A stretch of DNA of 64,000 nt. Source: Marinobacter sp. es.048 (GTDB lineage: Bacteria > Pseudomonadota > Gammaproteobacteria > Pseudomonadales > Oleiphilaceae). The notes beneath the pieces are model-generated. The model was not told the origin of the DNA. It was given only the letters and a program-made list of their open reading frames with translations, and did no database searches. Position numbers and translations under genes: made by a program. The stretch is taken from positions 124,001 to 188,000 of the forward strand of contig NZ_FYFA01000001.1 of assembly GCF_900188435.1 (NCBI RefSeq), written 5' to 3'. This document shows positions 1-7,801 of this stretch, piece after piece. The first letter of the stretch is position 1. Each line of letters opens with the position of its first letter.

Positions 1-198
1 AGTACTCGGCCGTAATTGCTTCGGGCTTGGGGTGGTATACGCCAGCGGTCAGGGTCGAGTGCTTTTTCCTTCGAGCCAGGAACGCCCCATTTTTTTCACA
101 ATCCAATTCTTTGCCTCGGTCTTTTCCGGTTCTCTCTTCTTGCACGCGTCTTCCAGAAATGGCAACTGAACGATGAGCTCGAGCCCAATCGGTGCATC

Positions 199-217
199 AT
201 TTCGTAGACGCAGAAAT
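199..217. promoter_or_regulatory. Dyad ATTTC-N9-GAAAT, possible regulator site
   Basis: A perfect inverted repeat of five bases per arm separated by nine bases, centred at 208, lies about 150 bp before dabB. It shares the TTC-N9-GAA pattern with the dyad centred at 267. This spacing fits the general T-N11-A form of LysR-type regulator sites. LysR regulators accompany some known dab operons, but no regulator gene is visible in this window. Confidence 0.35.
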
Positions 218-257
218 ATGGTGATTGAGGGAAGCTTTTACAAACCTCCAGGCATAT

Positions 258-276
258 CGTTCTTTAAAAGGGAACG
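258..276. promoter_or_regulatory. Dyad CGTTC-N9-GAACG, possible regulator site
   Basis: A second perfect five-base inverted repeat with a nine-base spacer is centred at 267, about 95 bp before the dabB start. It repeats the TTC-N9-GAA pattern of the upstream dyad at a centre distance of 59 bp. The pair looks like the recognition and activation sites of a LysR-type activator. That is inference from geometry only. Confidence 0.35.
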
Positions 277-361
277 CATCAATCAGATATATATATTTTT
301 GTTCACAGCAAAACCCTCGGATACTACGCGTACTAAATACTCCTGATTCCGAGGTCCTCGC

Positions 362-1936
362 ATGTTCGATGTTCAGGCGATCGAATCCTTGTTTTCCTTG
401 CTGGTGCCGCTGCTTTACGTTGCCGGAGCCGTGGCGACCGGATTGGCAACCAACCAGAGCAACCTTCTCGCACGGTCGTTGACCTTCAAACTTGCCTTTG
501 TTTCCGCTGTGGCTGCCGCGATCGGAAGTTGGTGGTGGCCCGTCGCTGGCGTCTGGTTCAGTCACGCGCCTCTGGCCTCGATCATGTTGCTGCTGATCAC
601 TTTGCTGGGAATGGTGCTGGGACGCTTCTCGCAAAGGTATCTTGCGGGGGATCCGGGCCAGCGCCGCTTCATGGTCTGGCTGCAGGTGATCCTCGCCAGT
701 GTTGCCATGATCGCCATCACCAATCATTTGCTGGTCTTCCTCGCGAGCTGGGTTGCCATCAGCGTGAGCCTGCACCAGTTGCTGATGTTCTTTCCTGATC
801 GCCCGCGTGCTGCCCTGGCCGCCCACAAAAAATTCATTTTTGCGCGAATTGCAGAGCTCTGCCTCGCCTTTGCGTTTCTCCTGCTTTATGTCCAGTACGA
901 CACGCCGTTCATTGATCGGATTCTGGCCCAGGTATCCGGTGCAACAGAGGTGCCCTTCGGTGCGCAAATCGCTGCGATTCTGATGGCCGTGGCTGCACTG
1001 CTGAAATGCGCGCAGATGCCGTTCCACGGGTGGCTGATCCAGGTGGTGGAATCGCCCACGCCAGTTTCTGCCCTGCTTCACGCTGGCGTTGTTAACCTTG
1101 GTGGCTTCCTCATGATTCTGATGGCGCCGCTCATTTCAGAAGTAAACGCTGCCCAGTGGCTATTACTGGCAGTGGCGGGCCCCACCGCGGTCTTCGCCAG
1201 CCTTGTCATGATGACTCGTATCTCCATCAAGGTAAGGCTGGCCTGGTCAACCTGCTCCCAGATGGGCTGGATGCTGGTTGAATGCGCCCTGGGCCTTTAC
1301 GAGCTGGCACTCCTGCACCTGGTGGCCCATTCCGCCTACAAAGCCCACACCTTCCTTAACGCCGGCAATACCGTCGAGTTGTCCATGAAAAAACGTCTGG
1401 TTTCGATCAACGAGCCCGGGCCAAAGCAGTGGCTGGCCGCCGCCGCTCTGGCCGGCCTGTTCATGCTGCCGACTATTTTCCTGTCCAATGAGGCAGGCAC
1501 AGCGCACATGTTTTCATGGATTGTGCCGGGCATCGCGCTGACGATTCTGCTCTCAGAGTTCCTGTCAGCAGGGGGAGGCATTCTCACCGTTGGTAGAGGT
1601 CTGATTATTGGTGCCGCCTTCTGGGTACTGTACTGGCTCCAGAAAACCTTTTTCGACATGGTACTCGCATCACCGGAGAGCCAGGCAAGCCTGCCGGAAG
1701 TGGCTTTTGTCGCCGCCCTTATTGCGATCCTGGTGCGCGGCTACTACCAGATTCGCTATCACCGTTTCTCACCCGCAGGCGCCAGGCTTTACCGGTTTCT
1801 GTTTGCCGCAGGCTACCTCGATGAGTGGTCCACACGCCTGACCCTGAAAATCTGGCCGGCAAAACTGCCTGATGTCGTGCGGCCCCGAGCCGTGGTCAGC
1901 GTCTCTTCAACTTCTGGTTCCAGGGAGTCCGCATAA
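362..1936 (+). CDS. dabB: DabB, membrane subunit of inorganic carbon uptake
   Basis: This 524-residue polytopic membrane protein resembles the proton-channel subunits of complex I (NuoL/M, Proton_antipo_M). In DAB systems this subunit couples cation flow to CO2 hydration by DabA. Residues about 211-250 hold the charged channel segment (LLKCAQMPFHGWL, then a proline-containing turn and HAGVVNLGGFL). Its TAA stop shares one base with the dabA start (TAATG), so the two are translationally coupled. The pairing with dabA separates it from true nuo or mrp genes, since none of those genes are present. The ATG at 362 gives a normal hydrophobic start. Confidence 0.88.
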   Translation: MFDVQAIESLFSLLVPLLYVAGAVATGLATNQSNLLARSLTFKLAFVSAVAAAIGSWWWPVAGVWFSHAPLASIMLLLITLLGMVLGRFSQRYLAGDPGQRRFMVWLQVILASVAMIAITNHLLVFLASWVAISVSLHQLLMFFPDRPRAALAAHKKFIFARIAELCLAFAFLLLYVQYDTPFIDRILAQVSGATEVPFGAQIAAILMAVAALLKCAQMPFHGWLIQVVESPTPVSALLHAGVVNLGGFLMILMAPLISEVNAAQWLLLAVAGPTAVFASLVMMTRISIKVRLAWSTCSQMGWMLVECALGLYELALLHLVAHSAYKAHTFLNAGNTVELSMKKRLVSINEPGPKQWLAAAALAGLFMLPTIFLSNEAGTAHMFSWIVPGIALTILLSEFLSAGGGILTVGRGLIIGAAFWVLYWLQKTFFDMVLASPESQASLPEVAFVAALIAILVRGYYQIRYHRFSPAGARLYRFLFAAGYLDEWSTRLTLKIWPAKLPDVVRPRAVVSVSSTSGSRESA

Positions 1937-4329
1937 TGTTAGCGTCGAGCCTTAATGCCATCACCGAAGCAACCACGGATACACCGGATTGGCAGGCAGC
2001 GGTTACCGATGCCTGCGCGCGAATCGCTCCCTCATGGCCACTGGATCAGATGATCGCCGTCAATCCGTTCTGGGAAATGCGGGACCTGCCATTCACCCGG
2101 GTCGCCTCACGGATGGCGGCACTCAATGGTACCTGCTGTCAGAACCAGGCCGCCCTTGGCGGCGAGGGCAATGGCCCGGCTGCTGCCGAGACCGCCAGCA
2201 TGCCTGAGCACTGGCAGAATCTCAGCGCCCAACTGGATCGTAACCGCGATACCGCCCATCACGTGGGTTGGCAGGATGAGGTTGTGCACCAGATCAGCCA
2301 GTTTTGCGGCGACTACTTCCAGCGCCTGGATGCCGGAGATTTCAAAGCCGATGCCCAGGATCTGTATCACAGCTGGCTGCAGATGACCCGGGCTGACCGC
2401 GGCATTGCCATCGTTATGGAAGAACCGTCTCTGCCCTCTCAATTTCAGGTGTTACCGGATCAGCATGAAAAACTGATAACCGATGCCCTTAACGCCCTCG
2501 CATCGCAACCCGACTATGCTCCGGACTATGCCCATGCGCTCTTGCTGGATATCAACGGATGGTCATCCTGGGCCGCCTACTTGCGCTGGCAGGCGAGGTT
2601 GCATGGCAGTGAGGAAGGCAGCGAGGGAGATCTTCTGCCCGGCCTGCTGGCCATCCGGCTGGCCTGGGAGCTAGCCATCTGGCGACACGTGCAGCATGTT
2701 GGCGGTGCTATCTTCGCCGACCTGAAACAGCGCTGGCTCAAACAGTGGGACGCCTGGCCAGAGATGTTGCAGACCCATGAACAATCTCAAACCACAGGCT
2801 GGCGTCAGCAAACAGAAGCAGAGGTGGTCTATCAGTCACAGCTCGCCAAAAAACTTCTGTCCAGGCCTGAGCATCTGTGCTCGGACGATCAGCCGCTCAA
2901 GTTACAGGCGGCATTCTGCATTGATGTTCGCTCGGAGGTCTTCCGTCGCGTCCTGGAAGCCCAGAACCCCGCGATCCGGACTCTCGGATTTGCCGGATTC
3001 TTCGGGCTCCCGATTTCGTATCGCCCCAAAGGCACCGAATTTTGCCGGCCGCAATTACCCGGGTTGCTGGCACCAGCGCTCGAGGTCACAGAGGCCGAAT
3101 CTGCCGGCAGTTTCAGCCGGCAATCGTTGGCCAACCACTCCCATTGGTCACAGTTTTCCAATGCCGGCCCGGCAAGTTTCAGCTTTATCGAGAGCATGGG
3201 CCTGGCAGGCCTGGGACGTATGGTCCGCAAAACCTTTTTTGGCAAGTCATCGGACAACCCGGTCGACCAACTCCACAAGGGGCAGACCGAATTCGAAATC
3301 CGTCAGAATGGCACCTTGCTGGACGCCAGGGAGAAAGCAGACTTGGCTGGGGGTATTCTAAGGGCCATGACCCTGACTCATCAGTTTGCTCCTACTGTAC
3401 TGCTGGTCGGGCACGGCAGCAGTACCCGCAATAATCCCCATGCCGCAGGCCTCGACTGCGGCGCCTGCGGCGGACAGACCGGCTCGGTGAACGTTCGCGT
3501 ACTCGCCGGCATCCTGAACGACAAGGACGTGCGCGTGGCCCTGGCTGAGCAGGGGATTTCGATTCCGTCCGAAACCCAATTCGTGGGAGCGCTGCACAAC
3601 ACAACCACCGACGAGGTCGAATTCGCAGGTGACGTTCCTAAGGAAATCCGGAACTTCCTGGCCAATGCCGGCACACAGGCACGTCGTGAACGCGCCATCC
3701 GTCTTGGTATCGCGAACGAGAATGACGTCGACAGCGCCATCAAAAAACGCAGCCAGGACTGGTCCGAAGTGCGCCCTGAATGGGGCCTTGCCGGCAACGC
3801 CAGCTTTATCGTGGCGCCTCGCTCGGCCACGCGACACCTGGACCTCGGCGGACGCAGCTTCCTCCACGACTACCGCTGGCGCGAGGATGAAGGCTTCAAC
3901 ATACTCGAACTGATCATGACCGCGCCTATGGTGGTCACCCACTGGATCAACCTGCAGTACTTCATGTCCGTCACTGACAACCTGCATTACGGCAGCGGCA
4001 ACAAAGTCCTGCACAACGTGGTTGGCGGCCATCTTGGTGTTTTCGAAGGCAACGGCGGCGATTTGCGAATCGGTTTGCCGCTGCAGTCGGTACATGATGG
4101 CGAGCGCTGGGTTCACGAGCCCTTGCGCCTGAGCGTGTATTTGGCCGCACCGAAGGAAGCCATTGCCGAGATCGCTCAAAAACACAAGGTCGTGCAGGAG
4201 CTGATCGATAACGACTGGCTGTATCTGTTCCAGATAGACGACGAGCAGACCTCAATTGAGCGGTTTTACCAAAACCAGTGGCAAACCGTTGCCAGTCAGG
4301 CCGGCACGCCCTGGCAAACAGGGCAATAA
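1936..4329 (+). CDS. dabA: DabA, carbonic anhydrase-like subunit (UPF0753/DUF2309)
   Basis: The 797-residue product is a DUF2309 protein, the cytoplasmic catalytic subunit of the DAB dissolved inorganic carbon system. It is thought to hydrate CO2 to bicarbonate in one direction while bound to DabB. The beta-carbonic-anhydrase-like zinc set is visible: Cys328 and Asp330 in CIDVRSE, His493 in GHGSS, and Cys508 in DCGACGG, with Arg332 next to the site. The His-to-Cys spacing of 15 matches what I recall for the Halothiobacillus protein. The start overlaps the dabB stop, and the 3' end overlaps the convergent nei gene by 34 bp. Confidence 0.93.
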   Translation: MLASSLNAITEATTDTPDWQAAVTDACARIAPSWPLDQMIAVNPFWEMRDLPFTRVASRMAALNGTCCQNQAALGGEGNGPAAAETASMPEHWQNLSAQLDRNRDTAHHVGWQDEVVHQISQFCGDYFQRLDAGDFKADAQDLYHSWLQMTRADRGIAIVMEEPSLPSQFQVLPDQHEKLITDALNALASQPDYAPDYAHALLLDINGWSSWAAYLRWQARLHGSEEGSEGDLLPGLLAIRLAWELAIWRHVQHVGGAIFADLKQRWLKQWDAWPEMLQTHEQSQTTGWRQQTEAEVVYQSQLAKKLLSRPEHLCSDDQPLKLQAAFCIDVRSEVFRRVLEAQNPAIRTLGFAGFFGLPISYRPKGTEFCRPQLPGLLAPALEVTEAESAGSFSRQSLANHSHWSQFSNAGPASFSFIESMGLAGLGRMVRKTFFGKSSDNPVDQLHKGQTEFEIRQNGTLLDAREKADLAGGILRAMTLTHQFAPTVLLVGHGSSTRNNPHAAGLDCGACGGQTGSVNVRVLAGILNDKDVRVALAEQGISIPSETQFVGALHNTTTDEVEFAGDVPKEIRNFLANAGTQARRERAIRLGIANENDVDSAIKKRSQDWSEVRPEWGLAGNASFIVAPRSATRHLDLGGRSFLHDYRWREDEGFNILELIMTAPMVVTHWINLQYFMSVTDNLHYGSGNKVLHNVVGGHLGVFEGNGGDLRIGLPLQSVHDGERWVHEPLRLSVYLAAPKEAIAEIAQKHKVVQELIDNDWLYLFQIDDEQTSIERFYQNQWQTVASQAGTPWQTGQ

Positions 4330-5138
4330 TACAGCCGCCGGCTGGCCATCAGGGTTTTAACAAGGGGTGACGCGCAATCATGGCAGCGTTCCCCATCGCG
4401 GTTAAATACCATGTGCCGACGCTGTCCGAACGTCCATCCTTCCTGTTTTAGCCGCTCTGCACGCTCGGGAGGATTGGTGACGCCCTTTAAACGATAGGTT
4501 CGCTGCACCAGAGTCAGAATCGCCTCCGCTAACCTCGACCGCCGATCGGCATCCAGATCACGGGGTCGTGCCCGCGGTGAGATACCCGCCTCAAAGAGGA
4601 TTTCCGAGCGGAGGTAATTACCGATTCCGGCAACGAACCCCTGATCCAGAAGCAGACCACCCAGGTTTCGGCCACGGAAGCGCTTTTCTACGAACACGGC
4701 TAAAAGCTGGTCTATTCCAACTGTTTGATTGAGAGGATCCGGTCCCAGCCGGGAGAGGTAAGGAACCTCGTTCAGTTCATCAGGCCGAACCAGTTGAATG
4801 TCCGACGCACTGTATAACCGGGCAGCTTTCTTCTGACCAACAATCGCAAACCGCAGCTGACGATTGGTCCTCGGCTCCGCATCAGGCCTTCCGATCCGCC
4901 ACTTTCCGTAGAGCTGGTTATGACTGTACACACACCAGGGCCCGTCTTCGTCAGTGGCTTCGAAAAACACCAGGACGGCTTTACTACGCGCTTCCACTCG
5001 CTCCACTCTGCGTCCGCGAAGGGCGTTTTCGAAAGTTTTCAGGTGTTCAAAGGCAAAGAACACTGATTGCGCTGTCTTGCCGCCCACGGCCTTATCGATG
5101 TCATCGACCATGCGGCGTATTTCGGGACCCTCAGGCAT
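4296..5138 (-). CDS. nei: Endonuclease VIII (Fpg/Nei family DNA glycosylase)
   Basis: This 280-residue base-excision repair glycosylase/AP lyase removes oxidised pyrimidines. The N-terminus is MPEGPEIRR, giving the catalytic Pro2 and Glu3 after Met removal, and Lys53 (ARSKAVL) fits the Nei catalytic lysine. A helix-two-turn-helix segment (GFVAGIGNYLRSEIL) lies at about residues 165-185. A four-cysteine zinc finger (CHDC and CPVC) closes the protein. MPEGPEIRR rather than the Fpg start MPELPEVE favours Nei. It converges on dabA and overlaps its last 34 bp. Confidence 0.92.
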   Translation of the reverse strand: MPEGPEIRRMVDDIDKAVGGKTAQSVFFAFEHLKTFENALRGRRVERVEARSKAVLVFFEATDEDGPWCVYSHNQLYGKWRIGRPDAEPRTNRQLRFAIVGQKKAARLYSASDIQLVRPDELNEVPYLSRLGPDPLNQTVGIDQLLAVFVEKRFRGRNLGGLLLDQGFVAGIGNYLRSEILFEAGISPRARPRDLDADRRSRLAEAILTLVQRTYRLKGVTNPPERAERLKQEGWTFGQRRHMVFNRDGERCHDCASPLVKTLMASRRLYYCPVCQGVPA

Positions 5139-5308
5139 ACTCTCAACCGCTCCAGACCAGTCTCGTTGTTTCGCAACTGAATTATTTCGTACGTTGTTTC
5201 CAGCAATTCGGAGTTGTCAGATCACAAAGTTTTGTCCGGATCCGGATAAGCCCTTTGCCAAACCTGCTCGTAGGTTCTGGAGTATTCAACGCACGAGCAA
5301 GGTGGGTC

Positions 5309-5704
5309 ATGATGGAATCGGTCGCACTTCTTCTCACCGCCGCCCTATTCGGCGGCATGGTGCTTTATTCCGCAGGTTTTGCCGGCTTTCTGTTTACAGT
5401 ATTGCCGCCGGACACCGCTGGCGCGTCGATACGAAGAGCCTTCCCGGTGTTCTACTTGCTGGTAATGGGCATCTCGCTGCTGGCCGCCATCTTCGTCTGG
5501 CGGAGCGATCTATGCAGCGCCATCTGGCTGGCCATTATTGCACTCTCAACACTACCCACTCGCCAGATTCTGATGCCCGCCATCAATCGGGCGAATGACA
5601 CCGGCAATAAAAAACGGTTCGGCGTATTGCACGGTTTATCCGTACTTGTAACCCTGGCTCACATTGTCATCAGTGGCTGGGTACTGGTCCGTTTTCTGCC
5701 ATGA
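5309..5704 (+). CDS. DUF4149-type small membrane protein
   Basis: The 131-residue product has four hydrophobic segments and fits the DUF4149 (TMEM205-like) family of unknown function. The ATG at 5309 (or 5312) directly precedes the first membrane segment and follows an AGGTGG ribosome site; an upstream frame to 5255 adds an unlikely basic stretch. The conserved-looking loop TRQILMPAINRAND sits between the third and fourth segments. The stop overlaps the next gene by 4 bp (ATGA), so the two form a small operon. Confidence 0.65.
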   Translation: MMESVALLLTAALFGGMVLYSAGFAGFLFTVLPPDTAGASIRRAFPVFYLLVMGISLLAAIFVWRSDLCSAIWLAIIALSTLPTRQILMPAINRANDTGNKKRFGVLHGLSVLVTLAHIVISGWVLVRFLP

Positions 5705-6087
5705 AGACGCAACCGCTTGTACTCCTGAGCGCGACAGTTGTTCTTGCCATAGGCTTAGTTATTGGAACCGGAGAATCGCAGTCAGCCAGCAAAGAGACCA
5801 CTCAGCTGGTACCTCTGGCGTACGCCGAGAATTGGGGTGCTGCTCGATTGGATGATGGGCTTCGGGAACAGTTTCTGAATGATCCAAACAATATGGTTCG
5901 GTTGCCCCGAGAAGACATCCGGAAACGTAACAATCGGGAGCTGGGGGAGTGGCTGCCGGCTTCAGGTCAATGCGACTACCTCGGCAAGCTCATGTCTGTG
6001 ATGGAGCATTACGAACTCCACCACAAGCATGAGCAGTGGCAGGGTTTACTGGTCAAGCGACAGCGTTGCTACACCCGGTTTCAATAA
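5701..6087 (+). CDS. Secreted HNH-like protein with altered catalytic motif
   Basis: The 128-residue product has an N-terminal signal peptide or anchor (residues 1-28). It then follows the layout of small HNH/DUF1524-type nucleases: a VPLAYA segment, WGA, FLNDPNNMVRL, and a WLPASGQCDYL block. In active relatives the VPLA segment is preceded by Asp-His; here the residues are TTQL, so the catalytic histidine is missing. The asparagine/lysine block (REDIRKRNN) is also altered. It is translationally coupled to the DUF4149 gene. I infer a non-catalytic descendant of a secreted nuclease. The family match is from memory of the motif pattern. Confidence 0.5.
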   Translation: MKTQPLVLLSATVVLAIGLVIGTGESQSASKETTQLVPLAYAENWGAARLDDGLREQFLNDPNNMVRLPREDIRKRNNRELGEWLPASGQCDYLGKLMSVMEHYELHHKHEQWQGLLVKRQRCYTRFQ

Positions 6088-6089
6088 CC

Positions 6090-6377
6090 TTAACGCTTGT
6101 CTCCCGGACCGACCAGATCAGAGAGCTTTTCGCGTAGAGAATCAATATTGTCTTCGCCGCTCTGCTTGAGCTCATCCAGCTTTTTGCGGCCATCCGAGAT
6201 TTTGTTTTCGACCGAACGCAATGCATCAGATGCACTCTGCTGAATCTCCGCGCTGGCCTTCTCGTTCTCAGCTTCCGCTTCTTTGGCTTTTGCCTCGGCT
6301 TTCAGTGAATCGGCCTGCTTTTCCCACTCTGCGAGTTGCGCTTCGGCTTTTCTAATCAGTTCGTCTTTCAATGACAT
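6090..6377 (-). CDS. Small Ala/Glu/Lys-rich coiled-coil protein
   Basis: The 95-residue hydrophilic protein is almost entirely heptad-like helix rich in Ala, Glu and Lys, with no signal peptide or membrane segment. A ribosome site (AGGAGG) lies just before the ATG at 6377. It is convergent with the HNH-like gene, with only 2 bp between stops. No family is recognised. The amphipathic, charged composition resembles small stress-linked or structural coiled-coil proteins, but I assign no function. Confidence 0.6.
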   Translation of the reverse strand: MSLKDELIRKAEAQLAEWEKQADSLKAEAKAKEAEAENEKASAEIQQSASDALRSVENKISDGRKKLDELKQSGEDNIDSLREKLSDLVGPGDKR

Positions 6378-6588
6378 GCGTTGCCTCCTTTCCTATGTTA
6401 GCGAATGTACATCTTCATATTCAGCAAAGAGGACCGAAAACGCAACCCGAAGCCCCGCTATATGACTGATTCAGCGACAGTTATTTCGGAAAACCAGTAA
6501 CAAATTTCAACTGAACCTGTTCATTATGCCGAGTATTCTCTCGCCTCGATTTCATTAATAACAGATCAGGCAAGGACAATTACTGCAA

Positions 6589-6981
6589 ATGAATAAAACG
6601 GACCTCGTTTTTCAGAGCTACGGACGCTGCTGTAACCAAGACGCTTTCTTCGTCGACTTCTATGACTCCTTCATGGCCAGTTCGAGCATTATCAAGGATC
6701 GGTTCGCGAATACGGATATGGGCGCGCAACGTCACCTCCTGCGCAACGGCATCATGCAGTTAATCCTTCACGCTCGCGGCATGTCGGACCGCAAGCTGAG
6801 AGCGCTTGGCGAGAGCCATAACCGCTCGCATTACAACATCAAGCCCGAGTGGTATCCCCTATGGCTGGATTCGCTCATGAAAACCGTCCGCCTTCATGAT
6901 CCGGAGTACACCCCTGAACTGGATTCAGCGTGGCGGGAGGTTCTGACGCCGGGGATTGATCTTATCCGCGGGGCGTACTAA
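6589..6981 (+). CDS. Globin-like haem protein
   Basis: The 130-residue protein has the size and helical pattern of a single-domain bacterial globin. Helix F is suggested by LGESHNRSHYNI (about residues 75-86), where one of two histidines would be the proximal haem ligand. It is followed by a WYPLWLDSL helix typical of globin G. Likely roles are oxygen or NO binding, or redox sensing. It stands alone, with 210 bp of AT-richer non-coding DNA upstream, so it probably has its own promoter. Assignment rests on length and the helix F/G pattern. Confidence 0.6.
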   Translation: MNKTDLVFQSYGRCCNQDAFFVDFYDSFMASSSIIKDRFANTDMGAQRHLLRNGIMQLILHARGMSDRKLRALGESHNRSHYNIKPEWYPLWLDSLMKTVRLHDPEYTPELDSAWREVLTPGIDLIRGAY

Positions 6982-7022
6982 CCAAGGGCTCTGATAGCCA
7001 CAACAGGACTCTGACTCACTTT

Positions 7023-7670
7023 TCATTTTTCTGGTCCGGATTGGTCCGAGTCGTCAGATTCGGAGCTCCCCCGACACTCGGGCTGCAGTTCCTCTTCAAC
7101 CCAGCGACGTACCTGATGTCGATCCTTTCGCCGAACAAGTTGTTCGCTGTGAATATTCCGCGGGAAAATCTCGGGGCCACCTTCATGGCTCAGAGAGAAA
7201 CTCCGCCGCACACCAACCGGGTATTTTGTGGGTCCATGGATCACAGCTGCCCGGATTTCAACGCCGGTGATGTCCTCGAACAGGTAGTCGCTTTCACTCT
7301 CTTCACTGCGACGACCGAGGATGATGTTCCTGAACGAGCCCAGCACCAGATATCCACCGGGCTGCAATGGCCCCTGCCGTAGGACCTGGTGCACGTTGGC
7401 GTCGTCCGCGCCAACACGACGATACTCGGTCACCGTCATGATTTTCTCGTCGCCCGCGCGGGTGTAGAGAACCACCTGAACACACTGTACGTGCACCGTT
7501 TCCTTGCCCATGTTCACCAGCAGACACAGGGCATCCGGATTTTCATTCTGGGCGTGGTGTATCACCAGGTAAGGGCGGTTGTTTCGTTTGTACTGCAGGA
7601 AGAACAGCTGGAAGTAAACAATCCAGACGATCGCCATGATGGCGCTGCTGACAGGAGCGATGTAATCCAT
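7023..7670 (-). CDS. Membrane-anchored protein of unknown function
   Basis: The 215-residue protein has one N-terminal membrane helix (residues 8-27). It is followed by a soluble, beta-rich domain (about 35-165) and a charged, disordered Glu/Ser/Asp-rich tail. No family is recognised. It is the only gene of its unit, convergent with the globin gene and divergent from the lipoprotein gene. It may be a cytoplasmic domain tethered to the inner membrane. Confidence 0.55.
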   Translation of the reverse strand: MDYIAPVSSAIMAIVWIVYFQLFFLQYKRNNRPYLVIHHAQNENPDALCLLVNMGKETVHVQCVQVVLYTRAGDEKIMTVTEYRRVGADDANVHQVLRQGPLQPGGYLVLGSFRNIILGRRSEESESDYLFEDITGVEIRAAVIHGPTKYPVGVRRSFSLSHEGGPEIFPRNIHSEQLVRRKDRHQVRRWVEEELQPECRGSSESDDSDQSGPEK

Positions 7671-7801
7671 CTATCCGTTCCCTCTCATTCATATCAATTA
7701 ATACGCTAGCTCGCTTTACCTGATTTTTACACCCTGTTGACGGAGCCTTCCCGAAAACCCTGCGATGATTCTGAAAAACAGAATCGATTCGGGAGTCGTT
7801 T

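Larger units (their letters stand above)
1..361. other. Leader region upstream of dabBA, no convincing gene
   Basis: This stretch has no open frame that looks like a real protein. A short plus-strand frame at 16-207 has no recognisable motif. A minus-strand frame is open from about position 180 off the left edge; its peptide is basic and unrecognised, so I do not call it. The AT-rich run at about 281-299, just before dabB, is a plausible promoter area, and two dyads at 199-217 and 258-276 are listed separately. Confidence 0.5.

Noticed and set aside
1..180. Minus-strand frame open off the left edge with a basic peptide
   Set aside because: No recognised motif, no good start with a ribosome site, and it does not look like the N-terminus of a LysR regulator. 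It may be chance in a short stretch.
16..207. Plus-strand 63-codon frame in the dab leader
   Set aside because: No ribosome site, no similarity I recognise, and it overlaps the dyad at 199-217.
3358..4185. 275-codon minus-strand frame inside dabA
   Set aside because: It is the antisense shadow of dabA, whose zinc-site residues and length are fully accounted for.
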